Source of the DNA: Planococcus beigongshangi
Lineage (GTDB): Bacteria; Bacillota; Bacilli; Bacillales_A; Planococcaceae
Direction: 5' to 3'
Assembly (NCBI RefSeq): GCF_016820495.1
Contig: NZ_JADHDU010000003.1
Location: forward strand, 124,367 to 188,366
Length of the DNA stretch: 64,000 bases
Below, one piece after another: positions 33,652 to 42,019 of the stretch. Each line of letters starts with the position of its first letter. Within the stretch, counting starts at the first letter, position 1. The position numbers and the translations under genes are program-made. The notes under the pieces are model-generated. The model worked only from the letters and a program-made list of their open reading frames with translations. It made no database searches and was not told where the DNA came from.

Positions 33652-34005
33652 ATGGAGTTTTATAAATTCAATAAAAGCAGCGGCAAGAAAATTTCGAAGT
33701 TCGATTCAGATTTTATTATGTCCCGCATTCTTCAAACGGACAAACCGGCGAATATCGGCTGCATACATTTAGAAGAAAACGGGGTAGTAGGGTATCACCA
33801 GGCGGTAACGCCGCAGCTTCTGTTAGTCGTAAGCGGTGAAGGATCCGTCCGCGGTGAAATGGATGAGTACTTTTACGTTGGAGTCGGCGATGCCGTGTTT
33901 TGGAATAAAGGCGAATGGCACGAAACCAAGTCGGAAAGCGGAATGACTGCCATCGTCATAGAAAGTGAAGCGTTGGAACCGGCATCGTTCATGCAGAAAA
34001 AATAA
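33652..34005 (+). CDS. Cupin-domain protein
   Basis: 117 residues. A small beta barrel: GYHQAVTPQLLLVVSGEGSVRGE (about 46-68), the conserved G-x-H-x... and G(x)5...G motifs, then GDAVFWNKGEWHET (about 80-93) with the third His. Function unknown; sometimes sensor or small-molecule binding. AGAGGTAAC precedes the ATG. It follows the phosphatase by 39 bases. Confidence 0.8.
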   Translation: MEFYKFNKSSGKKISKFDSDFIMSRILQTDKPANIGCIHLEENGVVGYHQAVTPQLLLVVSGEGSVRGEMDEYFYVGVGDAVFWNKGEWHETKSESGMTAIVIESEALEPASFMQKK

Positions 34006-34055
34006 AGGCTGCGCCACTTTTGGATAAGGGAAATGAGGCGGCATTTTGGTCGAAA

Positions 34056-34190
34056 AAAGCATGCCGATCACAAAACCTCTTATAGCGATCACAAAAGTCC
34101 ACATGCCGATCACAAACACCGTTATGCCGATCACAAAAGTCCATATGCCGATCATAAAACCCAGTATGCCGATCACAAAACCAAAATCAC
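34056..34190. repeat. Intergenic direct-repeat array D2, 21-bp period, six units
   Basis: GATC of the core CCGATCACAAAA at 34066, 34087, 34108, 34129, 34150 and 34171, exactly 21 bp apart. It is the best-kept array of this window and shares its core with D1. The stretch 34191-34378 up to the cassette shows nothing recognisable. Confidence 0.92.
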
Positions 34191-34378
34191 TATGAAATAA
34201 GCCCATTTCCACCATCATTTTCGTAATTTCTCAGCCTGAAAATCCGATTTGCCGAAAAATATCAGAGTCCCTAACCGAAATCCCTTCAAAACGAGCCAAA
34301 TCGAATCGATTTTCACCCAAAACAGAATCAGGCACCATAAAAGAAGGCACATCCCCAAATACGTCCAATACGTCCCCC

Positions 34379-34472
34379 ATCCCCAGTTCAAGAGCAGCAG
34401 CGGAGGTTTTTCGCCGTCGCGAAAAACTCCAATCCCTTAAGGAAGGCTTCGCGTCCGCGAAGCCTTTTTCAT
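34379..34472 (+). repeat. Double-hairpin cassette, copy 4
   Basis: Stems GTTTTTCGC / GCGAAAAAC (loop CGTC) and AAGGCTTCGC / GCGAAGCCTT (loop GTCC) with a T run. It lies about 190 bases after array D2, and here the associated array is of family D rather than C. Confidence 0.85.
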
Positions 34473-34653
34473 TCATTAGTTAATCAGTCGACTTAAATGA
34501 GAGTTTCGCACCATCAGATTCCCCGTTTCCGAAAACACAATCCAGCCGTAAAATAGTTGCTATTATTTGAAGTGAACTATATGTTTTTAATAGAGGAAAA
34601 ATGTGCAACAGTGGGGTGCATTGAAAAATGTTGAGAAAAAGGAGAACCCAGAG

Positions 34654-35493
34654 ATGAAGAATGAGATGTTATACAAGTATCTTAGCGAAAGAACGTCCTT
34701 CTTGACCGAGCAATGGTATGAAAATCTGGATAAAACCAAAGGCGGGATCTATGGTTCGAAAAATCCGGAAGTTATTCAACAGGTGAAAAGGCAGAACAAC
34801 GAATTTCATATGCGTTTTTGCTCGATTTTCAATAATGGCGACGAAGAGAACCTGAAGGAATTCCAAGATTGGATTTATCTCATTGCACAAGATGAAGGGC
34901 ATTTGAACACGCCGTTATCGGACATTCTGGAAGAGTTTTTTGCAACTGAAAAACAATACATAGAACTCATTACAGAGTTTGCCACAGAACGTCAGGACAC
35001 CATTTCGCTCGCTGAATTCGGCGAACTTATCTATACCGTCACTAATACGATCAATGACATCGTGCTGGAATTCAGCCGCCAGAATACACTTGCTGCGGAA
35101 CAGCGGCTAACTGCCCAGCAGGAATTGATCACGGAAATGAGTGCGCCGGTCATCCTTCTTGGCGAAACGGTCGGGCTGCTGCCGTTGATCGGGGAAATCA
35201 CTACTCATAGAGCGCAGGTCATTTTTGAAAAGACATTGGAACAAAGCGCAGGAAATAAAATCGAGACACTCTTTATTGATCTGTCCGGGGTACCGATTAT
35301 CGATACGATGGTAGCCCATCAGATTTTCCAGCTGATCAAAGGATTGAAGCTGATCGGGGTCAGCACGGCCCTGTCAGGCATCAGTCCGAATATCGCCCAG
35401 ACAGCCATCCAGCTTGGTTTGGACTTTTCGGATATCAAAGTATTCAATACATTGACGCAGGCAATCGATTTACAGGCAGCGAAAATCAGCTAA
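34654..35493 (+). CDS. RsbR-like STAS protein (stressosome co-antagonist)
   Basis: 279 residues from the ATG at 34654, preceded by AAAGGAG. An N-terminal helical sensor domain (about 1-150) and a C-terminal STAS domain (about 155-272) with the blocks PVILLGETVGLLPLIGEI, LFIDLSGVPIIDTMVAHQIF and ALSGISPNIAQTAIQLGL. These are the RsbR-type phosphorylatable Thr/Ser positions (Thr in IDT, Ser in ALSG). Members build the stressosome that releases sigma-B via RsbT. No rsbS, rsbT or sigB is nearby, so it is a paralogue of the RsbRB-RD type. Confidence 0.82.
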   Translation: MKNEMLYKYLSERTSFLTEQWYENLDKTKGGIYGSKNPEVIQQVKRQNNEFHMRFCSIFNNGDEENLKEFQDWIYLIAQDEGHLNTPLSDILEEFFATEKQYIELITEFATERQDTISLAEFGELIYTVTNTINDIVLEFSRQNTLAAEQRLTAQQELITEMSAPVILLGETVGLLPLIGEITTHRAQVIFEKTLEQSAGNKIETLFIDLSGVPIIDTMVAHQIFQLIKGLKLIGVSTALSGISPNIAQTAIQLGLDFSDIKVFNTLTQAIDLQAAKIS

Positions 35494-35572
35494 TATCATC
35501 ACTAACTCAAATCCGGAATCGACAGTTCCGGATTTTTCACTATCCAATAAGTCCCGACAGGAGGGAAATAAG

Positions 35573-36067
35573 ATGACTGTATGGATCATAAAACCTGCTG
35601 AACATCATATCCCTGCGATCTCGGAAATCTGTTCAAAAGGTTGGAAGCAGACCGTTGAAGGCAAGTTAAGCGCAGAATATCAGGAGCAGAATATCGCTTT
35701 CTGGTATGATCACAAAAAGATTCGGGAAGATCTGGAAGCAGGCTTCTATACGCATGTTGCTGTGGTCGACTCTGACGTAACGGGAGTGATTGGCGGGGGA
35801 ATGACAGGACCGGACGTGGCAGAGGTATTCGTGCTCTACATGGATGAAGACTATCGTTATCAAGGCATCGGCAGGAGGCTGCTGGAGGCGCTCACCGAAC
35901 TGCAGAAAGAGCAAGGCGCAACGGAACAATGGGTTTCTGTGCAGGAAGACAATCAGCGGGGCATCCCTTTTTACGAAGCGAGAGGGTTTGTTTACCAGGG
36001 CAAAAAATCCGAAACGACGATAACTGGAGAAGAGCAGGTGTCGTTGCGGTATTTGAGAAAAATATAA
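35573..36067 (+). CDS. GNAT family N-acetyltransferase
   Basis: 164 residues. LYMDEDYRYQGIGRRLLEALTEL (about 88-110) is the cofactor loop, and EDNQRGIPFYEARGFVYQGK (about 124-143) closes the fold. AGGAGG precedes the ATG. Substrate unknown. Confidence 0.85.
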   Translation: MTVWIIKPAEHHIPAISEICSKGWKQTVEGKLSAEYQEQNIAFWYDHKKIREDLEAGFYTHVAVVDSDVTGVIGGGMTGPDVAEVFVLYMDEDYRYQGIGRRLLEALTELQKEQGATEQWVSVQEDNQRGIPFYEARGFVYQGKKSETTITGEEQVSLRYLRKI

Positions 36068-36139
36068 AAGAGAATAATGTAACGGTCTCCAAAACATTCG
36101 CCTGGGCGGATGTTTTTCTATTTCACAAATTTTTGATTA

Positions 36140-36199
36140 TATACAGTTGAACTATACAGTTGGACTGTGTATACTGTAACTATATAGTTCGACTGTATA
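36140..36199. promoter_or_regulatory. Three PadR-type operator palindromes
   Basis: TATACAGTTGAACTATA (36140-36156), a partly overlapping second copy (36153-36173, TACAGT / ACTGTGTA), and TATATAGTTCGACTGTATA (36181-36199). The pattern A-C-T-G-T-A around a short centre resembles PadR operators. They end 12 bases before the PadR start. Confidence 0.7.
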
Positions 36200-36208
36200 G
36201 GGGATGAC

Positions 36209-36535
36209 TTGATGAAACGACATAAATTGCTGCCGCTGACGGAAACGATGCATTATATTTTATTGGCGCTGCGTGAACCTTTGCACGGCTACGCCATCAT
36301 GCAAAAAGTGGAGAGGATGAGTAACGGCGAAGTCCGGATTGCCGCGGGTACGTTATACGGGGCCATCGAAAATCTGTTGAAATACCATTGGATTGAACTG
36401 TTGCCGACGGATGAGCCCAGGAGAAAAGTGTATGGGATTACGGAAGAAGGCTTGAAGATCTTGGACGCAGAACAAGCGAGGCTGCAGCATATTCTTTCAC
36501 TCCATGAGGGAGGTACAGATCATGAAGAAGTTTAG
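36209..36535 (+). CDS. PadR family transcriptional regulator
   Basis: 108 residues. The winged helix is LTETMHYILLALREPLHGYAIMQKVERM (about 8-35), with the G-x-L-Y-G-A-I-E-N-L wing start at ITAGTLYGAIENLLK-like residues (about 48-60, AAGTLYGAIENLLK). GGGGATGA lies upstream. Repressor activity on its own operon is likely from the three palindromes in front. It overlaps the DUF2812 gene by 14 bases, a standard arrangement for such pairs. Confidence 0.9.
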   Translation: MMKRHKLLPLTETMHYILLALREPLHGYAIMQKVERMSNGEVRIAAGTLYGAIENLLKYHWIELLPTDEPRRKVYGITEEGLKILDAEQARLQHILSLHEGGTDHEEV

Positions 36536-37121
36536 GATGTTCATGGATATTCAGAAAGAGGAAAACTGGCTGAACGAAATGGCCCAGCAAGGCTGGCTGT
36601 GCAAACGCGTCAGCTCACTTGGAATCTATCATTTTGAAAAAACAACGGCCACGGATCAAGTGATTCGGATCGATTATCAAACCTTTAGATCGAAAGCGGC
36701 GAAAGAGCGATATATCGAACTTTATGAAGAGTATGGCTGGACACACCTGGGAGGCAGAGAAACGCATTACTGGCTCAAACCGGCGGATGGCATGGACGAA
36801 CTTTTTTCAGATGATGCATCCCAGAAAGCTTATCTTCGCCGCCTGCTCGAATATTACGGTGCGCTCTGCGTGGTATTCTTTGTAATGACGATTACCACAT
36901 TCAATAATTTCTCCCAGTACAGGAATCCGAAAGATGCCTATTTTACACCCGGTCTATGGGACAAAGAAGGCTTCGACTTCCTGTTCGCCTTTCTGTTTGA
37001 AACCCCTTTTGCCGTCGCAAGATTTGGTGCGCCCTGGTTTTTCCTGCTCTGTCTGGCGTTGCTGTACACCATGTATGGAAAATACCTGACGCGAATCAAG
37101 AAAATAGAGAAGGCAGACTAA
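36522..37121 (+). CDS. DUF2812 membrane protein, PadR partner
   Basis: 199 residues from the ATG at 36522, preceded by GAGGGAGG. The N-terminal DUF2812 domain (about 1-95) starts MKKFRMFMDIQKEENWLNEM and has GWLCKRVSSLGIYHFEK. Two membrane helices follow (about 111-130 and 165-190). Proteins of this kind are encoded with PadR regulators and probably report a membrane or antibiotic signal. The gene overlaps PadR by 14 bases. Confidence 0.8.
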   Translation: MKKFRMFMDIQKEENWLNEMAQQGWLCKRVSSLGIYHFEKTTATDQVIRIDYQTFRSKAAKERYIELYEEYGWTHLGGRETHYWLKPADGMDELFSDDASQKAYLRRLLEYYGALCVVFFVMTITTFNNFSQYRNPKDAYFTPGLWDKEGFDFLFAFLFETPFAVARFGAPWFFLLCLALLYTMYGKYLTRIKKIEKAD

Positions 37122-37155
37122 AGAAACTTCATCTCGAAGTTTCTTTTTTTATTTT

Positions 37156-37215
37156 GTAAAGGGGACTTTACAATGAAAGGGTAGTAAAGTATACTTTACG
37201 TAAAGCTAGCTTTAC
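37156..37215. promoter_or_regulatory. Three operator palindromes before the second XRE module
   Basis: GTAAAGGGGACTTTAC (37156-37171), GTAAAGTATACTTTAC (37184-37199) and GTAAAGCTAGCTTTAC (37200-37215), all GTAAAG-N4-CTTTAC; the last two abut. The final one ends just before the AGGAGGG ribosome binding site. The same palindrome precedes XRE module 1. Confidence 0.85.
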
Positions 37216-37229
37216 AAGGAGGGTGAGAA

Positions 37230-37433
37230 ATGGAACATCGCATTAAAGAACTCAGAACTTCTTCGGGTTGGACGCAGGAGCAGCTGTCCGAGAAGCTGGG
37301 CGTTTCAAGACAGACGATCATTTCGATTGAAAACGGCCGTTACAAACCTTCGTTGGAACTTGCGTACAAAACAGCAAAATTATTTGGACTCACGATTGAA
37401 GACGTATTTATATTCGAAGAGGAGAGTGAATAG
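37230..37433 (+). CDS. XRE-family (Cro/CI-like) regulator, module 2
   Basis: 67 residues. RIKELRTSSGWTQEQLSEKLGVSRQTIISIENGRYKPSLELAYKTAKLF is a single helix-turn-helix domain with recognition helix about 25-36; an acidic tail, FEEESE, ends it. AGGAGGG gives the start. It is related to module 1, but other residues of the recognition helix differ (SRQTIISI versus TRQTFTAI). Three palindromes in front suggest autorepression. Confidence 0.87.
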   Translation: MEHRIKELRTSSGWTQEQLSEKLGVSRQTIISIENGRYKPSLELAYKTAKLFGLTIEDVFIFEEESE

Positions 37434-37435
37434 GG

Positions 37436-37738
37436 ATGGATATCAATCAAATATGGGCAATTCTAGGTTTGGTGCTGGGCGCTTCAGCTGGGCTTTTCGC
37501 TTACTGGTGGGGAAGGAAAAAAGCGGCAGAAAACAGAGGGCTTGATGAAAGGTACGAGAATATCATGACGAATTCTTTTGCGAGTGCATGGAAAATTTCA
37601 CTGGCAGCCATGTATATTTTATTCGCGATAACGATTTTCGGCGTCGAGTTGGCTGCGGTCCAATTGCTGGGCATGCTGTTCATCATTCATATGATCGGCT
37701 GGGCGGGTTCGACTTTCTATTACAGTTTTAAATTTTAA
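37436..37738 (+). CDS. Small membrane protein, XRE module 2
   Basis: 100 residues with three helices (about 7-25, 52-71 and 76-97). After the first helix comes GRKKAAENRGLDERYENIM, the charged loop with DER as in module 1. Two bases separate it from the regulator stop codon. Function unknown. A terminator follows. Confidence 0.72.
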   Translation: MDINQIWAILGLVLGASAGLFAYWWGRKKAAENRGLDERYENIMTNSFASAWKISLAAMYILFAITIFGVELAAVQLLGMLFIIHMIGWAGSTFYYSFKF

Positions 37739-37781
37739 TGAAAAAATCCGTTACTGAACCGATCAGTAACGGATTTTTCAT
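37739..37781. terminator. Bidirectional terminator
   Basis: AAAAATCCGTTACTG pairs with CAGTAACGGATTTTT. It lies between XRE module 2 and the convergent GGDEF-EAL gene. Confidence 0.88.
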
Positions 37782-39835
37782 GTGTGCTCCAGTGAAATGA
37801 TTTTTCTGCCTTTCACGGGGAACCTATAGCCAGACCGAATATATTTCTGTTCAAAGTCGGTTGGTTTTAATGGCTTATCGAACAGATATCCTTGAAATAC
37901 ATGGCAATCATTTTCCTGCAGGAACCGGACTTCTTCCATTTTCTCCACCCCTTCAGCCAATAACTCGCATTCGATGCTTTTGGCCAGATAAATGAGTGAT
38001 TTCAGGACTGCCTGCGATTTACAGTCGTGACCGATTTTCTGGACGAAGGATCTGTCGATTTTGATTTTATTGATCGGAAAAGTCGTCAGATAGGAAATCA
38101 TTGAAAATCCGGTGCCGAAATCATCAATCGCGATGGACATCCCTTTCGATTTGTACAGCAGAAGGTTTTCCAGGGTTTGTGGAGAGTAGGTAAGTTCCGC
38201 CTGCTCGGTAATCTCAATTTCGATTAAACCGGGATCAATGTCATATTGGTCCATCAGCTCGATGAATTTATCGAAGAAACGAGGGTTGCTGAGCAGGGAC
38301 GACGTCATATTGATTGCGGTGCTGAGCTTCCAGCCATACCGGTGCTCCCAGGTTTTCAGCTGCGCAAAGACTTCTTCCAGCAAGTGGACAGTTAAGGGGA
38401 AAATAGCGCCGGTCTCTTGAGCGATCTGGATGAATTCCAAGGGGGAAACTTCACCGAATTCGGGATGCGTCCACCGGGACAGGATTTCGGTGCCGCTGAT
38501 TTTGCCGGTATTCCCATCAATCTGCGGCTGAAGCATAAAATAGAAGCCATTTTTCTTCAAATCACCGGTCATGCTTTTTTCAATGGCGGCACGCCGGTCC
38601 CGGGATAATTTCATCGTGGGCTGGAAAACCGCATGGGAAGAGCCACGGATGTTCTTTGCTTCTTCCATCGCCAGTTCAGCATATGAAATAACTTCCTCGA
38701 TCAATGGGGAGTCCAGAGGATATTCGGCAACTCCGACACTGATGTTGACGATGATCATTTCGGAATTCTCGAGACAGATGGGAAGTTGGAAAATCTCTTC
38801 GATGTGCTGCGCAAGACGTGTTGAGATTTCCGGTGAATCCGCTTCTTTCAGGATGATAAATTCATTTCTGCTCATGCGGGCGACCAGGCAGCTCCTGCCG
38901 ACAAGTTCAGATAGCACTTCTGCCACTTTTTTTATTATATTATCCCCGGAATTATAGCGTTGTGCGGCATTGAGCAAATTCAAATTATCAATTGCCAGGT
39001 GGAAAACCGAAAACCGCTTTTTCTCTTCCACGAGTAAATTCACTTTTTTTGTCAGCAACCTATGGTTCGGCAGTCCAGTGAGATAATCATAATAAGCAGA
39101 TTCCGAGAGCTTAGCTTCTGTCATTTTCCGTTCGGTGACATCCTGGAAATAGACAGCCAAACCGCCTTTTTTCAGCGGATATGCCTTGACCTGAAACCAG
39201 GTATCGAGCGGTTTATAATAATCGATGAATTCGGAAACGGTTTTTTCTTTCAATGCAAGCTCGTAATGGTAATGGAAAGGCGTATCGATGATTTCGCTGA
39301 AATTATCCAACAGAGGTTTTCCAATCACATCTTCCTGGCTGCACTGAAGCAGCTTTTCCCCTATTTCATTGAGATACATCAAATTCATCTGTTCATCGAG
39401 CAGGTAAAAGCCTTCGGTCATGCTTTCCAGGATCAACTCGGCTGAAATGGGCTGAGTGGTGTGGAGTGAGACAGGGGAATGATGGACGACAACTCCCTGC
39501 AGATGTCCAGCTGTGTCTTTGGCTCCCCGGACTTTGGTCTGAAACCACTGCGTACTGCCGTCGGCAAGAGTGAAAGGGGATAATTGCTTGTGTTCCTCTA
39601 TGTCATTGCTTAAAATCCGTTTTATGGACTGGAGCTCAATTTCTTTGGAGTTCTTTTCGAGCATCGCGAAATAATCTGCTCCCGTTTTCCATAAGGATTC
39701 CGGAAGTTCATATTCCACACAATAGTCCAACCAGGGTTGGTTGACTGTAATGATTTTTCCATTCTTACCGATGGAAATTAAAAATTCCCCATCATTATTT
39801 GTAAATTCCTCGATATGTCTGGTGTTGTTTCCCAT
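37778..39835 (-). CDS. PAS-GGDEF-EAL protein, likely c-di-GMP phosphodiesterase
   Basis: 685 residues, no membrane helix. Two PAS domains (about 10-120 and 128-235) precede a GGDEF domain (about 240-405) and an EAL domain (about 418-665). GGDEF is changed to SRNEF, so cyclase activity is doubtful. EAL keeps its key residues: TEILSRW (E-I-L in place of E-A-L), IDDFGTGFS, KIDRSFV and AEGVE. The protein probably degrades c-di-GMP, with the degenerate GGDEF as a possible GTP sensor. A clear ATG at 39835 fixes the start. Confidence 0.85.
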   Translation of the reverse strand: MGNNTRHIEEFTNNDGEFLISIGKNGKIITVNQPWLDYCVEYELPESLWKTGADYFAMLEKNSKEIELQSIKRILSNDIEEHKQLSPFTLADGSTQWFQTKVRGAKDTAGHLQGVVVHHSPVSLHTTQPISAELILESMTEGFYLLDEQMNLMYLNEIGEKLLQCSQEDVIGKPLLDNFSEIIDTPFHYHYELALKEKTVSEFIDYYKPLDTWFQVKAYPLKKGGLAVYFQDVTERKMTEAKLSESAYYDYLTGLPNHRLLTKKVNLLVEEKKRFSVFHLAIDNLNLLNAAQRYNSGDNIIKKVAEVLSELVGRSCLVARMSRNEFIILKEADSPEISTRLAQHIEEIFQLPICLENSEMIIVNISVGVAEYPLDSPLIEEVISYAELAMEEAKNIRGSSHAVFQPTMKLSRDRRAAIEKSMTGDLKKNGFYFMLQPQIDGNTGKISGTEILSRWTHPEFGEVSPLEFIQIAQETGAIFPLTVHLLEEVFAQLKTWEHRYGWKLSTAINMTSSLLSNPRFFDKFIELMDQYDIDPGLIEIEITEQAELTYSPQTLENLLLYKSKGMSIAIDDFGTGFSMISYLTTFPINKIKIDRSFVQKIGHDCKSQAVLKSLIYLAKSIECELLAEGVEKMEEVRFLQENDCHVFQGYLFDKPLKPTDFEQKYIRSGYRFPVKGRKIISLEHT

Positions 39836-40425
39836 AATGCAACCGCCTCATAAGATTATTAATCATTTTGCCTGACAGTATTCCTGTTGAAACTCTGATA
39901 AAAAATATTGAATTAATTATTGCCCGTAATCCCGTTTCATTTTAATCTTCTAAGATGTTAAGTGCTGCGAATTAAAAAAGTAAAAAGACCTATCCTCGAA
40001 TAAAATTGATCTTAAGAGGGATAAATCGCAATATCAATTTTATTATATTTAAATAATAATTAACTGAAAGCAGGAAAGAAAAATATCGCATTTATTATAA
40101 AAAGGGCATGAGCAGCTCGTTTTCCTGAGAACTAAAAATCAGTGTAGATAAATAGACTCAAATAAAAGGTATTATATCGAAAGTATATAATCATAAAAAA
40201 TAGAATATATAGGTACATAAGACTAAAGTGAAAGGGTTTGAAGAAAACCGGCGGACTAAAATAAGGAATGGCGATTTTCCTGACGCACCGCCTAGAAAAA
40301 GAGGGTCGTACAAAACAGGATTAAATGATGTCGAAGCAGATAAAATGATGAGTAAAATAGAAGTGACCGAAAATAAAGAGGGATGGTAAAATTAGTATAA
40401 CAGCAAAAGGAGCTCTAAAAAAATT
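39836..40425. other. Gene-free A/T-rich stretch
   Basis: 590 bases between divergent genes, very A/T-rich. It must hold the promoter of the GGDEF-EAL gene on the minus strand. No repeat array, gene or palindrome of note was seen. A short run near 40225-40260 reads as a small frame but has no ribosome binding site. Confidence 0.5.
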
Positions 40426-40956
40426 TTGAAAGAAGTGATTCCAATCGAAACAAAGCTGATCATTTTAAGAGGAAACTCCGGAAGCGGCAAAACGACGGTC
40501 GCCAAAAGCCTGCAAAATCGCTTTGGCGACGCTACACTCCTGGTTTCTCAGGATACGGTCCGGCGCGATATGCTGAAAGTGAGGGACAGAAAAGGGAATC
40601 TTTCCATTGACCTCATCAGGCAAATAACAGAATACGGCAAAGGGAAATGTGAAATTGTCATTCTGGAAGGCATTTTAATAGAAGAAGGATACGGGGACAT
40701 GCTGCGGAAGCTGATCCATTTTTTCGAGGGCAACGCCGATGTTTATTACTTCGATCTGCCATTTGAAACAACGGTCGAGCGCCATCATTCGCGGGATCTT
40801 TCAAATGCATTCGGGGAAGAGGCCATGCGGGCATGGTGGCGCCAGCAGGATTACCTGGGCACAGAAGGTGAAATGATGCTGACGAAAGAGATGACAGAGG
40901 AAGATATTGTGGAGTTGATCTGCAGCCGGACAGAAGCAGGGGAAATGAGCAGGTAA
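40426..40956 (+). CDS. P-loop kinase (AAA_33/zeta-toxin-like)
   Basis: 176 residues from a TTG at 40426, with AAAGGAG 13 bases upstream; a GTG at 40435 is an alternative. P-loop GNSGSGKTTVAK (about 16-27). DxVRRD follows (VSQDTVRRDML, about 42-52), and CEIVILEGILIEEGY has the Walker-B-like strand. VERHHSRDLSN (about 121) may be the lid. The family phosphorylates small molecules or nucleosides; no substrate can be named. Not linked to an antitoxin-like gene. Confidence 0.75.
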   Translation: MKEVIPIETKLIILRGNSGSGKTTVAKSLQNRFGDATLLVSQDTVRRDMLKVRDRKGNLSIDLIRQITEYGKGKCEIVILEGILIEEGYGDMLRKLIHFFEGNADVYYFDLPFETTVERHHSRDLSNAFGEEAMRAWWRQQDYLGTEGEMMLTKEMTEEDIVELICSRTEAGEMSR

Positions 40957-41000
40957 TTTAAATGGGGACATCGAAATGTTATTCCTGAAAAATAAAAGAG

Positions 41001-41996
41001 GTGGACAACATAGATTATTCGAAGAAAATAGGCTTGGCGATCCTGCTGACGATTATGCTTACCGGATGTTCAGCAGACAGTGGAGAGACAGTGTCTCCGA
41101 CCGAACAAACCGCGACAGCGGAAACAACTGACGATGCAGCCGGACAACAAGCCCCGGCAATCGTCGAAGCCGGCGATCAGCAATTCAAGATTTTCTCCTA
41201 TCACGAGGCGTTTAGCCAATATGTGGCCTTGGCGAAAGAAGAGCAGGATTCTCGCGATCTGGTTTATTCGGAAATGATTTTCCAGCCCTTCCGCCAGAAT
41301 GCCTTCCATGATGGAGGCGGCAGTGAATTCGAGGATCTGGGAGTTTTTAACCCACCCCAAAATGGGCTTTCAATGCAAAGCACACTCGACGCGCTGGCAG
41401 GAAAAAATGAGGATTTTCAATCAGCAATTGAAAAGGCGCTTATAAAATCTGCAGAACTTTTGCCAGGCGGCGATAAAACTGTACATATTTTTCCGGCAAC
41501 ACCGGCTGATGGATCGGGGATGGCATTAAACGCAGAAGTGATGATCCTGTGGGTGCATCCGACACTTAGCGCAGAAGAACTGGAACAGACGGTTGCGCAT
41601 GAATATTTTCATTTGATTGATATGGAAAAAGGGGTTTTTGAAAGTGCAACAGCTGATTCGACTTTGCTTGAAGCGACGATAATGGAAGGGAAAGCAGTGG
41701 CTTTTGCGCTGCTGAACTACCCGGAGACAGACTTGTCATGGCTTTCAAATGAGGATGGGAAAGTCACTGAACAGGTGCATAATCTGTTCCTGGAGCAAAA
41801 GGATTCGTATGATCTGCAGGTTTGGGGAGATTTTCTTAACGGCAATCCGGCAAAAGGAATTCCTCCGTATGCAAATTACATCATCGGGCATGAAATCATG
41901 CAAAGTTTCCTGTTGAACCATCCGGGCCTGTCAGTGGATGAATGGCTGAAGATGACGGCTGAAGAAATTCTGCAGGGCAGCGGTTACGGGGAATAG
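41001..41996 (+). CDS. Lipoprotein with zincin motif (DUF2268-like)
   Basis: About 331 residues. Signal peptide with lipobox IMLTGC (Cys about 23), then a Ser/Thr/Ala linker and a zinc-protease-like domain: TVAHEYFHLID (H-E-x-x-H, about 197-207) with a Glu in LEATIMEGKAVAF downstream. Known DUF2268 proteins are predicted Zn-dependent proteases. It is presumed on the outer face of the membrane. GTG at 41001 lies inside AAAGAGGTGG; an in-frame ATA at 41010 has better spacing. Confidence 0.72.
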   Translation: MDNIDYSKKIGLAILLTIMLTGCSADSGETVSPTEQTATAETTDDAAGQQAPAIVEAGDQQFKIFSYHEAFSQYVALAKEEQDSRDLVYSEMIFQPFRQNAFHDGGGSEFEDLGVFNPPQNGLSMQSTLDALAGKNEDFQSAIEKALIKSAELLPGGDKTVHIFPATPADGSGMALNAEVMILWVHPTLSAEELEQTVAHEYFHLIDMEKGVFESATADSTLLEATIMEGKAVAFALLNYPETDLSWLSNEDGKVTEQVHNLFLEQKDSYDLQVWGDFLNGNPAKGIPPYANYIIGHEIMQSFLLNHPGLSVDEWLKMTAEEILQGSGYGE

Positions 41997-42019
41997 GATT
42001 ATAAAAAAGGGGCGAGAAC

